From Phanerodontia chrysosporium (lineage: Eukaryota; Basidiomycota; Agaricomycetes; Polyporales; Phanerochaetaceae): 64,000 nucleotides of DNA. The number at the start of each line of letters is the position of its first letter. Within the stretch, counting starts at the first letter, position 1. Shown piece after piece: positions 1 to 11,708 of the stretch. The notes under the pieces were generated by a model. It worked only from the letters and a program-made list of their open reading frames with translations. It did no database searches and had not been told where the DNA came from. The stretch is taken from contig MJGA01000017.1 of NCBI GenBank assembly GCA_001910725.1, positions 496,001 through 560,000 of the forward strand. The letters run 5' to 3'. Position numbers and translations under genes: made by a program.

Positions 1-1858
1 CAACTGGGGTGTCGACCTCCAGGCCGGCTCGCAGTACGGCTACAAGCTCCTCTTTGTCGTCCTCCTCTCGGGCATTTTTGCGGTCTTTCTGCAGGTGCGT
101 GGCGCGCTAGATCTCGGTGCAATGGTCCTCGGCGGAGCATTGACGGCGGTACACCCTCGCAGGTCCTGGCCTCCCGCCTGGGGTGCGTGACGGGTCTCGG
201 TACGTGCGAAGTGCATAGGCTACCGGCCGATTTGACCGCTAATCTCCTGTGCAGATCTTGCCTCGCACTGTCGCCTTCTACTCCACTCGCGGAACAAGCA
301 TACACTACTATATCGCTGGGCTCTTCTATACCCACTATACGTTCTATCAGAAGTCGCTATAATCGCCACAGACCTCGCCGAGCTCCTGGGCTCTGCCATC
401 GCCCTCACCCTCCTGTTCCCCAGCTCCCGTTATGGGCCGGCGTACTCATCACCGCCTCTGACGTATTCGTCCTTCTCGCGCTCAAGGACCCGCTAGGCGG
501 GAAGCCGGTCAGGCTCTTTGAGATCATCATCGGTGCACTGGTGGGTATATGCGGTGTAATTTTATTAGCTATGATTGAAGAGGCTTCAGGTTTTCACCGT
601 CCTGGTATGCATGTCTATCATCATCTCGCAAGTAAACGTCAATTGGGGGAAAGCGTTCGACGGTTTCGTCCCCTCCGACTCCTTGTTCAAGTCCGGAGCA
701 TTATACGTCTGTACGTACCCCGCGCAAACAAGGCGACGCCGATCTGACCATTTGTACAGCCATCGGTATCATCGGTGCTACCGTCATGCCGCACAGCATC
801 TTTCTCGGTTCAGCGCTGTCCACTCAAGACAGGATCTCCAAACCTGAGAAGCTCGTGCGCGTCGAAACTGTGGACACCGGTACCACCCTTGCGCCGCGTA
901 CCTTGAAGTCACGCATGACACCGGGGCCACCCCATGTCATGCTTCGTCAGTTCAAGAAGTCCTTCCGCGAGACGTTCCGGATAATACCGGTTGAAGAGTT
1001 CCCCACAGACCCGAAGTCGCATGCGGAGCACCAGAATAATCCTTATCCGTTCGTGCGGGCACATATTTATCATGGCATGGTCGATATCACGCTCAGCTTG
1101 CTGGGCATCGCTGTTGTCATCAACGCACTGTGCGTACCAACAACTCATGCAGACAGAAGCTTGCTGACCTGTATCTATAGCATTCTCATCCTCGCGAGCG
1201 CCGTCTTTTACTACGGTGCAGGCAAGGACTCGGGTGGTCCTGCGAGCCTGTTCGACGCGTACGACCTGTTGAAGAGCATTGTCGGCCAGGGCGCCGCCAC
1301 GCTCTTCGCGCTTGCGCTGCTCGCGTCCGGGCAGAGCTCGTCTATCATCGCGACGATGGCGGGGCAGGTCGTTTCGGAGGGCTTCCTGCGCTGGCGCGTC
1401 TCGCCGATCTTCCGGCGCGTGCTGACGCGCGCGATCGGGCTCGTGCCGTCGATGGCGGTCGCGATCGCGGCGGGCCGCGGCGGCATCGACACGATGCTCG
1501 TCGCATCCCAGGTCGTCCTCAGCATTGTCCTCCCGTTCATCGTCTTCCCCCTGCTGTACCTCACCAGCTCGCCCGCCGTCATGACGGTGCGCAAGCCTGC
1601 GCCCGAGGCAGACGAGCTCGAGGAGCAGGAGGCGGACAGCAAGAGCCGTACGGAGGACGAGCCGCGCTCTCACCGGCGGGCCCGGCGGGCCTTGCGAGCC
1701 CCCGCGCCGCGCCGTCGGTAAAGGACGTGGAGGCTGCACTTGAGACGGTGAGCTACGCGAACCACCGGGTCGTTGCCATCATCGGCTGGCTCATCTGGCT
1801 CGTCGTCGTCGCTGCGAATGTGTATGCGATCGTGAGTCTGTGTCTGGGCGAGAGCTAG
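1..1858 (+). CDS. NRAMP-family divalent metal transporter, 3' part
   Basis: Membrane transporter that moves Mn2+/Fe2+ with protons, related to yeast Smf1/Smf2. The window starts inside the gene, after the conserved DPGN helix. Exons read 1-94, 163-199, 255-540, 590-710, 760-1129, 1181-1858, with introns of 49-68 bases. The exon at 760 encodes the family's sixth-helix signature MPHSIFLGS, followed by a long cytoplasmic loop and several hydrophobic helices (GQGAATLFALALLASGQSSS, then IVLPFIVFPLLYLTS), and the last helix ends in ANVYAIVSLCLGES. Two frame breaks, each one base short, lie near 418-424 (run of C, in the LLFP..LPLW segment) and between about 1670 and 1715 (G/C-rich runs). The family assignment is firm; the exact C-terminal linker is not. 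Confidence 0.88.
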
Positions 1859-2917
1859 AGGTGCTGTTATCATGGGACTATATCTCTCTCTCTTTTTCTC
1901 CTTTTTTTGTATAACGCCGTGGCTCCCCCTACTACTGTAGCAGTACTTGCCGCACACACACGTACACTCACCCCGGACTTGGTCGGATGTATCAGTATAT
2001 ATCTTACGTACAATCTCAGCGAGTAATCTGCACACTTTGGCTGGGAGGTGAAGGCATTGTCGTGAGCCGGGGCTCCGAGAAGACGTGTCCGTTGGCGGCT
2101 TGCAACCGGTCCCCGGTATGCATGATCGCCGGGGACGTTGTGGCGGCCGGCAGCGGGGCAGACCCGTGAGATCCAGTTCAGAACCCTGCTGCTGTCCGCC
2201 ATATTGCCCTTGCCGTAGCTCCTGTTGTCTCGGGGCTTCCGGGCTATTGCTGACTGTCGACGTTTCCTGAACACAGACGCGGTGCCGCCTCATGTCATCT
2301 TCACCAAATGTATGCGCGAGCGTCAGAGCACCGAACGCCAGCAAGGCTGCGGCAATTGCATGCCAATCTTCCAGCCGCCGTCCCTGTATCAGGCTTTGTG
2401 GGCACGGGTGCTGATTCCTCCAGAGGCGGTGCAGCCTTCTCATCATCATGAGACGCTGGTCATACATTGTCGGGCGGAGATGTCTCCGCCCCCTTTCCTC
2501 CACCCCGACTCGCGTTCTCGAGAAACCATACCACCAGGACGCGACTTTGTTCTCACTGAAACAGCAAATGTACATCTAATCGACCTCTTAGACCCGACTC
2601 AGTCAATGCGTGGCGGACGCGACTCGCGCGATTTGTCGAGATCAGAGGTGATTGACGCGTCTCTATCTCCGGGGTTCGGGATACGCTCTATGATCCCCCG
2701 GCGCTGGTCGAGCACGGGTCTCAGGATGGCGCGCGCACCCATCGAGGCCGGGTATCCGGACGAAAGGCGACGAGGTCGTCGGCATCGCAGCCGCCTGCTA
2801 CATCAGGACCACACGTCGTGTATCATGGCCGCTCCTCTCTCACGAATATAACCGCGTCGCGCTTGGCCCACCGTTCCGCCCACCGTTCCGCCATCCTCAT
2901 CCCCACCCGCTGCTGCC
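1859..2917. other. intergenic region, no gene recognised
   Basis: About 1.06 kb between the convergent end of the NRAMP gene and the start of the acyl-CoA ligase. It begins with a pyrimidine-rich tract (about 1880-1910) and contains only fragmentary open frames with no recognisable domain. The last 300 bases are presumably the ligase promoter. I see nothing else in it. Confidence 0.6.
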
Positions 2918-5071
2918 ATGGCCGCGCCCCTCTCGCACTTTGCCTCGTGCTACCCGCCCGTGCCCCTCACGCGCGAGTCGTACTACTCCTTCGTGCTCGG
3001 CCGCGACATCTTCGCGGCGGACCACCCGTTCACAATCGACGGGCCCTCCGGCACCGTCGTCACGCGCAGGCAGCTCCGCGAGGGCTCGCTGCGCCTCGCA
3101 CACGGCCTCCGCAACGCGCACCGCGCGGGCCTCGCGCCCCTCCAGCGCGGCAGCGTCGTGATGCTCCTCAGCCCGAGCACGGACCTGTACATGGTCCTGC
3201 AGTTTGCCCTGGTGCGCTCTCCCTCTACACAGACGGTCGCGTTTGACGCTTATGTTCGCGCGCGCACAGGCAGCGGCGGGCATGACCTGCGTGCTCGGAA
3301 ACCCCGCGTGGTCCCCGGCCGAGCTCGCACACGCGTTCGCGGTCAGCGACGCGTCGCACGTCCTCGCACACCCGTCTGTGCTCCCGCTCGTACGCGACAC
3401 GCTGCGCTCCCGCGGGCTCGCCGAGCGCGACGTCCTGCGGCGCGTGCTCCTTGCCGTAGAGGGTGCGCTCCCGCAGGAGCTGCGCACCGCCGGCTGGGTC
3501 GGCCTCGATGCGCTCGACTGCACGCCCGTCACAGGCGTCCCCGAACGCATGGACGGCGACGCGGCGGACGCGACCGCGCTCATCTACTTCAGCTCTGGTC
3601 GGTCTCTGGTCGTTGCCGAGTCGAGTGTGTGGCTGACCCGCGGCGGCAGGCACGACGGGCCTGAGCAAGGGCGTCGAGCTCTCGCACGCAAACGTCGTCG
3701 CGAACCTGACGCTGCTCAGCTCGGTGTACCTCTACAACACGCTCAACCGCGAGGTTACAATCACGGGCGTGCCGCTCTTCCACGTCCTCGGCGGCATGTA
3801 CCTCGTGCTCTTCTCCGCGTTCAAGGGTGTGCCCGTCGTGCTGCTCCCGCGCTTCGAGCCGCGCGAGTACCTGGGGTGCGTCCAGCGGTACAGGGTCACG
3901 GTGCGTGGGCTCGCTGGCGCGTTGCGCGTGAACTCGTGCTGATCGCACGGCGCAGACGATCATCACCGCGCCGCCCGTGTTGCTCTTCCTGACGAATTCT
4001 CCGCTTGTGGACGAGTTCGACCTGTCGTCGCTCAACATGCTCGCCGTCGGCGCCGCCCCGGTGTCTGCAGAGCTCATCAGCGCGTGCAAGGGCCGCTTTG
4101 CGAAGCGCGGGTGGCACCTCAACGTTGCCCAGGGCTACGGCCTGACTGAGATTTGTAGGTTGTACCTGAGGCGTCCCACCTGCAGAGGCTTACGGAAAGC
4201 ACAGGCGGCGTGACGACGTACGTCCCGTACGAGGAGATGGCCCGCCGCCCGACCAGCATCGGACGCATCTTCCCAAACTGCGAGATACGCATCGTGGGCG
4301 AGGACGGAAAGGACGTGCCCGTCGGTGCCCCAGGCGAGCTCTGGATCAAGAGCCCAGCTGTGATGAAGTGCGCCTGAACCCGTCATACATACAAAGTGCG
4401 GATGCTAACAGTGGAGTCCTCAGGGGCTACGCTAAAAACCCGAAGGCGACCGCGGAGACGATCACGCCCGACGGATGGCTCCGCACGGGCGACGTCGCCA
4501 TTTCGGACAAGGACGGCTTCCTACAGATCACAGACCGCATCAAGGAGCTCATCAAGTACAAGGGCTTCCAGGGTACGTTCGGCTTTCCCGGTGCATGTGG
4601 CGGTCGCTGACGGGCATGGCATGCACAGTGGCGCCTGCCGAGCTCGAGGACATCCTCAACTCGCACCCCGATGTGAGCGACTGTGCCGTCATCGGCGTGT
4701 ACGCGACGGAGGAGGCGACCGAGCTGCCAAAGTGCGTCGACCAGTACTGCCCACGGTGCGAAGCTGCGAGCTGACGCCGCCCTCTGCAGAGCGTACGTCG
4801 TCCCGAAGAACCCAAAGTACCTCGCGTCGGCTGCGGCTGCAGACAGCCTTGCGAAGAGTATACACGCGTGGCTCGACCCGCGCGTGGCACCGTACAAGCG
4901 TCTTCGTGGCGGTATGTGCCGGATGTGCTGCTCGATGTCCTGGCTGCTCTGACGCGGTGTCCAGGTATCACATTCACGAACGAAATCCCGAAGAGCGTGT
5001 CGGGGAAGATTCTGAAACGCAAGCTTCGCGAACTGGAAGAAGCTCAGCGACCAATTCCTGCGAAGCTATGA
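2918..5071 (+). CDS. 4-coumarate-CoA ligase-like acyl-CoA synthetase
   Basis: ANL-superfamily enzyme: activates a carboxylic acid with ATP and transfers it to CoA. Nine exons: 2918-3211, 3270-3597, 3650-3900, 3956-4154, 4186-4367, 4424-4572, 4629-4731, 4790-4911, 4965-5071. The P-loop is built across the intron at 3598 ([12 protein letters not shown]), followed by [10 protein letters not shown], the adenine-binding motif [27 protein letters not shown], and the C-terminal lysine segment [15 protein letters not shown]. The length of about 577 residues fits the 4CL-like group common in Agaricomycetes; the substrate cannot be told. The phase does not carry across the intron at 4155: the sequence is one base too long, in the TTT before the donor, or two too short. 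All other junctions are in phase. The start ATG lies in gccATGGCC. Confidence 0.85.
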
Positions 5072-5724
5072 TGAGCCTTACTTTTTTCGGGATGGACAAT
5101 TCGAGTATGATCAGGTAGAGGGGAAGTGTATATCTCATATAACTTTCTGTACTAGATGTTTTATCACTTTGAGAGCAACCATATATATCTAGCAAGCTGT
5201 TCACCATCTTGACATAACCACCTGTGGGCAGCAATATCGCGTGAGCGTTCTCTCGAGGACCGCTTGCCCTGAATCCTGCCGCCCACAAGTCTTCACCGCA
5301 GGCTGAAAGGCGGGAGGCCATCTCTTTACCCCTAGATATAAACCCCACGCTTGTGATGCCTGGATACCTTCTCTCTCGAAGCAAGCTTGACGCCTACGGC
5401 TTGACTCTCGGATAGTGTTGCTGACTGAATTTTCCACTTGCCGCGTACTATATAATGATTTGCCACGATCTGCTCACCCATTCTAGAATTTATTTGTTGT
5501 ATGAGAGGATGGACCGATACCGTAGGAGCTGGGTCATCCAGCCTAATGCAAGCCAGAACCGCAGTGACTGACAGCCACCGCCTATTAATACGACGATGGA
5601 GGGCGGTGGCGTCAACCTTAACCTTATATTGATCCGCCCCGACGCTCTGATCCCAAATTTTGGGAAGCGCTCGCCGCTCTTGCCCGCTAACCATCCCATC
5701 TCCGCCGCCTCGACATTCCGGACG
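5072..5724. other. intergenic region, 653 bases
   Basis: Lies between the ligase stop and the UTP14 start. An open frame begins at 5596 in phase with UTP14 (ATG in gacgATGGAG), but the conserved Utp14 N-terminus starts only at 5725, so I treat 5596-5724 as leader. Nothing else is recognisable. Confidence 0.55.
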
Positions 5725-8700
5725 ATGGCACGGGCTGCAAATTCACCGAGGCGCACGAAATCCCTCTCAAAGAAGATATCCAACGCTACCGGCTATGCGA
5801 AGCGAAAATCGCTGAAGGGCAAGGCGCTGGCGGACGCTTCAGACGTCTACGAGTACCAGCCTGAGAAAGTGCGGCGGGCGAAGGTGAAGCTCCTACTCGA
5901 GAAGGACGAGGTGCAGGGGCTCGCCGGGGACGATAGCGATGCGGAAGGCAGCCTCTCGGGGCGGGCGCGCCCGCGACTCGTGGGAGAGGACGACGAGGAC
6001 GACCGCATTGGCTCAGACGAGGACGAGGAGATCGACTCGGATGCCGCGTTTGATGAGAGCGACGAAGAGCAGTTTGCAGGGTTCAGCTTTGCGAGCAACA
6101 AGGTGCGTACGCTTATGCTTCAAAGAAATGGTGTGTGTAACATCCTAGCAGAAATCGCAACCCAAGAAGGCATCCAAATCAGCCAAGCTCGCGAAAGCGA
6201 AGGGTGTCCGCTTCGCGGAAGTTGACCTGAATGAGGACACTGATATGGAGGATGTGGATGCCGGCACAGATAAAGAGGCCCCTGCAGCCGGCGACGAGGA
6301 GTCCGATGAAGAGGAAGAGGAGGAAGGCGATCCTGACGAATTCATCGACGTCCTCGACATTCTGGACGGACGGGGGGAGGCAGATATTCCCGACAATATA
6401 GGAGAGGTGGAGATTGAGGGTAAAGACGGCCGTATAAGACGCGAGGACGAGGAGACTGAGGATGAGGAGCAGGAAGGCAGTGGGATAGAAGACGATGAAG
6501 AGGATGGCGGCGAGAGCGAGGATGAGGAGCCTACCGCTGCTGTGGATCTCGACGAACTCTCTGCTGACGAAGACGAAGCTGACCCGTCCGCGCTGGATCA
6601 CCTTGAAAGCTTCATCACGAATCTCGATGCAGGTACGAAGCGCAAAGCCCCAGAAGATGCAGATGCTGCCGAGACTTCCGCTGACGACAAGCGGAAACGC
6701 AGGCGGCGTATGCTCAAGGAACAAAACCAGGCGGGCGTTGAGAGCGAGTTCGCTGCAACTGCAGGTGCGTATCGTCATTTTCCTCAGATAACTTGATTTC
6801 ATATACATAATACTCAGGTACAAGCAAACTCAGCCTGGATGACCTCCTTGCTCCCCTGGATTCCTCGTCGTCAAATCTGCAGTCTCTGAAGAAGTCTGCG
6901 AAAGCTCTAGCTTCGTCTTCCTCCAAGGCCAAGACTCTGTCGGCACCGCTACCGCAGCGTGCGCAGGAGCGTCTCGACCGCGAGGCCGCATACGAGCAGA
7001 CCAAGGAGGAGATCGACAAATGGAGCGCCACGATGAAGCGTATCAAGGAGGCTGAGCACCTCAGCTTCCCATTGCAAGCGGAGTCCTCTGGCAAAGTCTC
7101 GAATCTTGAGCTTGCAGCGAAGTTCAAGGTAATGTTGCACTTCTCCTGCACATAACCTCAGGCTAACAGCCTGTCTAGCCGACTACTGAATTGGAAAGTG
7201 CGGTAGACAGGCTCCTGAAGTCCGCCAAGATGCGAGAGCAGGATATCGCCCAGACTGAGGCGCTGAAGATGAACCACCTCTCCGTCGAGGAGGTCGCTCA
7301 GCGTCGCGCAGAACTCGCAAAGATGCGCGAGCTCATGTTCCGTGCGGAGGCGAAGGCGAAGCGTGTTGCAAAGATCAAGAGCAAGACGTATCGGCGACTC
7401 AAGAAGAAGGAAAAGGCGAAGCTCGCTGCTAAGTTGGGCGAACTCTCGGGCGAAGAAGAGGACGACGAGGAGGCGCGCCTGAAGCACGAGATCGAGCGAG
7501 CGCGCGAGCGCGCGACGCTTCGGCACAAGAACACTGGGAAGTGGGCAAAGGCGATGAAGGCACGCGGCGAGCTCGATGAGGACCAACGCCGGGACATCAA
7601 CGAGATGCTCGACCGCGGAGAGAAGCTCCGCCGGCGCATACAAGGTCGCGGTAGCGACGAGAGCGATGATGACGACGCTGACGACGACGACACCGACCTC
7701 GAGGGTGAGGACGGCGTCGCGCGCGTTAAGGCAGCTGCTTTCGACGAGCTCCGCGCCCTCGACCGCATGGACGAGGACGGGCCTGAAGCTCAGGGCAAGA
7801 AGGGCAAGAGCGTGTTCGAGATGAAGTTCATGAAGGACGCGATGGCGCGCGACAAGCGTCGAGCGGACCAAATCGCCGACGACTTCATTCGCGAGCTCGG
7901 GGGCCGGATACCAGGCGATGACGAGGAAGAAGGTGGAGATGGACCTCACCCGTCCGACGCGTCAGCGCAACGGACGGGTGGCCGCATGTCGTTCCGACCG
8001 GGAAACATGGTGCGTGCCAACTTCATTCTTCACGAGTTATATCTCATCTCTATCCGTATAGCCCGAGCTTTCCCGAGCTCTTCCATCATTGGCCTCTGAT
8101 ACGTCGAGTGTCACGCTCAAGTCGACAGATGTCGCAGCCGACCGCCAGGCAGACTCGCCCGAGCCGACCTCACCTACATCTCTCGCAGTAGGACCATCAG
8201 CAGTAGCCAAGGAACCAGAGAACCCATGGCTCGCAACGCATGACGATGGCGCAGCACGGGCGGGGCAGAAAAAGCACGAGGTCGCCGTCAGCAAGGATAG
8301 TGCAAGTGCAGAGAAGTCGAAGGCGAAGCTGCGCAAGCGCGCCCGCAAACGTGAGGAAGAGAAAGAGAAGGCTCGCGACGAGGCAGCTGTCGAGATCTCC
8401 ATGTCGGACGTGATGACAGTTGGCCAGGGCTCCAATGCGCAGGCAGGCCCTTCGAAGCCGCAGGCGAAGAGCAAGCAGCCCCAGAAGAAGGCTCCTGCTC
8501 ATGTGCAGGCGGATGATGGCGACGATGACGGCGTACACAGCGAGGTCGAGGAACAGGAGCGCCTGGAGGCGAAGGGCAAGGGCCGTGGAAAGGGCGTCAA
8601 GGCGTTTGAGCAACGAGAGCTCGTTGCTCGTGCCTTTGCGGGCGACAACGTCATCCAGGAGTTCGAGGAGGCCAAGCGACGTGAGATCCAGGAGGACGCA

Positions 8701-9109
8701 CCGAAGGAGGTCGATACGACGCTTCCCGGCTGGGTGAGTAACCTGACAGCGTGCTGTCTGTATCATCTGCTTATTGCGAGTTTGATAGGGCTCTTGGGGC
8801 GGAGTCGGACTCAAGAAGGCTCCACCAAAACCGTACCTTGTCAAGAAGATTGCAGGTGTGGACCCCTCGACGCGTGCAGACTACAAGAAGGCGCACGTCA
8901 TCATCTCGGAGAAGCGCGACAAGAAGGCCGCCAAGTACCTCGTCAAGGACCTGCCGTTCCCGTACACGAGCAAGGCGCAGTTCGAGCGAAACATGGACAC
9001 GCCCATCGGTACCGAGTGGAACACCCGCGTCGGCTTCCAGCGGAGCACGCTCCCGAAGGTCGTCAAAAAGATGGGCTCAGTCATCACGCCGTTGGAAAAG
9101 CTCACATGA
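5725..9109 (+). CDS. UTP14: U3 snoRNP protein Utp14
   Basis: Component of the small-subunit processome in the nucleolus, needed for 18S rRNA processing and known to stimulate the helicase Dhr1. Six exons (5725-6102, 6152-6764, 6818-7128, 7179-8009, 8062-8733, 8789-9109) sum to 3126 bases, or 1041 residues, close to the usual family length. Long acidic stretches (residues about 90-330) and lysine/arginine-rich helices are typical. The family-defining C-terminal block is present: LPGWGSWGG spans the intron at 8734, followed by DPSTRADYKKAHVIISEKRD and the NTRVGFQ region. The start at 5725 was chosen because the conserved basic N-terminus (MARAANSPRRTK) begins there. No frame problem was found. 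Confidence 0.95.
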
Positions 9110-9397
9110 GCCGTTTTCTTCTGCGTTCTGTAGTGTACATCATCATTTTACAGTCTTGGCTTTTCGCAATCTATTCATTCACCCTTGGGCATATCTGGCT
9201 GCTGGATGAACAAATACTTTCACAACGAACACGATACAGTCTTCAGCCAGCAGCCGGATTGCGTACTGAAAGTCGTGACTGGTCATTTGAACATATTCGA
9301 GCTTCTCGTGTCAGGGCACGGCCATCGCACAGCTTTAGTTCTAGCAAAGCCAATAAAATTTCCACATAATTTACTTGTATGAAAGCAGATCCAGGAT

Positions 9398-11295
9398 TTA
9401 GACGACGGTGAAGCTATCAACGACGAGGCTTGCGTCCTCAGAGAACGGCACCTCCTCGCCGCTGTCCGCGCGCGTGACGCTCGCGAGGCGCACGCCCGCG
9501 AGGCTGCCCTGCGCGACGAACGAGACCCGCACTGGGAAAAACGCGCCTGCGTCGTCACCGCCGACCGTGAACTCCAGCGTGCCGGAGCGCGCAGAAGGGT
9601 CGACGCGACCGACGATCCAGTCGATGGCGTGGCTCGTGGAGTTCAGCGCCCATTCGCCCGTGTGTGACGATACGGTTGGATACGAGCCGTCCCTGGTAGA
9701 GACGATTCGGGTCAGACTCGATTATAGGCGCCAGCATGAAAGACCTACGGCAATGGAATGGAGATAACAACGTCGTGCAGAACGAGCCCGTCGTTTTCGA
9801 GCTCATACTCGATGTTCACGTCGCATGTACCGTCATTCGAGGGCGTCGGCCAGCAGTTGACTAGCATCCGGTCAGTTCGGGTACCGCTCGCGTGAATGGT
9901 GAGAGAACGTACTGGACAGTGGGACGTAGCTCTCGTCCTTGCCCGCGTACCGCCACTTGAGCACGGCGAGCGACTGCCCAACGGGGAATGACCGCGAGGC
10001 ATCCTTCAGCGAGATGACGCGTTCCTTGTTGGCAGCGAATTTGGCAATGTGTGGGTGCTGCTTGTACTGCAGTTCGGGGCCAAATGCCGTGGCAGGTTCA
10101 GCGAGAGCAAGCTTGACTTTCGAGAAGGCAGCATCTGATATCTGCAAGTTCATGTCTCCACGAAGTTCTAGGTTGTTGAGGCCGCCTTCACGAAGGAGTT
10201 CAAGGCTGATGTTCTCGCGAATGACTACATGTACGCTGGAGGACGATCCATCAGCTACAGTGGAGGGTGGTCATTATATGCGCACCTCTCGGGCTCGACG
10301 GTTGGTAGGCTTCCACGTTCATTCTTCGGCTCTGAAACTGGCTCCGGCGGTGCGGGCGACGCAGGGGCAGACATGTCCTCGGAGAGCAGCGCCTCGCCAC
10401 CAAGCGCGTCCAAGAGCTGAGACTGCGTCGTCCTCTTGCTGCCGAGCTTCATACCACTACCCTTGAACGCAGGCGTGCGCAAAGTAGCGGGCGCAGGTGA
10501 CGACGTACGGACGGGCGTCGGGGCCTCGTAACGTTGGGGTACTGGCGCGTACCCAGAGATGCCGCCTCCGAGGTAGCTGCCTCCCGAGGGTCCGCCTGCA
10601 GCTGCGCGCCGCTGCTGTTCCCGCCGTTGCATCTCGAGCTGCTTCGCGCGCCGCTTAAGCTCTTCCTTCGCTTCGGCCTCCTTGTTCTATTTGGCCGCGT
10701 AATCAGTCACTGGGGACGTCGGAAAGCACGGTCTGGCACGCACCCTTGCGATGATCTCCTGAATCTTCTCCTCGTGACTCTCCATCTCCAAGATGTTCCT
10801 GACCTGCATGAGGTTCACCGACTCCCTGTACCCGAGACTGACAATCTCGTCGAAAGCCTCGAGAATTTCGAACGCGTTCTTCAGAATCTCGCGTTGGTCC
10901 GCGCTGCGGCACATATCCGAGACTACGCGCGCGAAGAGATGAAGAGTGTCAATATCCTGGAGGATGTTTGACGCTTTGTTGGTGATGAGAAGGATGTAGA
11001 GGTCTTCAAGTGGCTGGTACACATAGCGGACGTCGGCGGTTTCGACGGAGGTATGCTGAGTGTTGGTAGGGATGACCTTCGGGAAGGAGGCAAGGAGTGA
11101 CTCTATGCGAGCTCTAGACATGTCCCTGAATTGGCGAGATATGACGGCTACAGCATGCCGTTAGCGAGCAGGTAGGAACGGATAGCGAAAGTAAAGTGAC
11201 CTTTGCCCGCCTTCGTGCATATTGACGCGGCTAGCACGACCTACAACCTAGTTAACCTCGCCAGCCTTACCAGCTCAGGAGCTGCCACACACCAT
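9398..11295 (-). CDS. RET2: coatomer subunit delta
   Basis: Delta-COP of the COPI coat, which works in retrograde Golgi-to-ER transport. Seven exons (11293-11295, 11201-11240, 10744-11147, 10286-10686, 9913-10235, 9749-9860, 9398-9692) sum to 1578 bases, 525 residues. The N-terminus is longin-like: VVLAASICTKAGKAVISRQF then RDMSRARIESLLASFP. The middle is a charged linker (EAEAKEELKRRAKQLEMQRR) and a Pro/Ser-rich stretch. The C-terminal mu-homology domain includes VHVVIREN, REGGLNNLELRGDMNLQISD, INCWPTPS and a conserved GEWALNST region. The first exon is only the ATG; its intron (GTGTGT...GTAG, 11241-11292) is needed to reach the conserved second residue. All phases agree. Confidence 0.95.
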
Positions 11296-11708
11296 GATTT
11301 ATCGTTTTCAGGCGTGATGCGTACGGGCAAAGCAAGAGAAAGTCGAAAGCGTACCTGCGAGACGTGTCCGTACTGCCGCATACGGAAACCATCATGAGTG
11401 CTCCCACGTGGCTTTATGTCACGTGGCATTGGTCGGACTAGCGCATCAAATGATGCGCCGAAGGCGTTGTGGCACTCTTCATTCGCGACTATGGAAGGCC
11501 CACATCGCTGCATGTCTCGATTGTCTATCTCTCTAGGACTTCTTCTACAAGAGGGAAGCTCCGTATCGCCTTCAACGAGCCTCGTTAATGACCCGGCAAC
11601 CAAGTTTCTTGTAAGCATACAATCTATAACAAAGGTATTGAACATGAAGGTGTTACACACTCCAAGTTAAAAGTCCATATCGAATCCGCGCAATCTTACA
11701 CATCTAAT
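11296..11708. other. intergenic region, 413 bases
   Basis: Lies between the RET2 start and the end of the carboxypeptidase gene, so it must hold the RET2 promoter. No gene, repeat or clear motif is seen. Confidence 0.55.

Noticed and set aside
909..1739. 276-codon minus frame over the NRAMP gene
   Set aside because: Arg/Asp-rich shadow of GC-biased codons; the plus strand carries a clear transporter.
2225..2851. 208-codon plus frame upstream of the acyl-CoA ligase
   Set aside because: No motif, atypical composition, no splice support; treated as intergenic.
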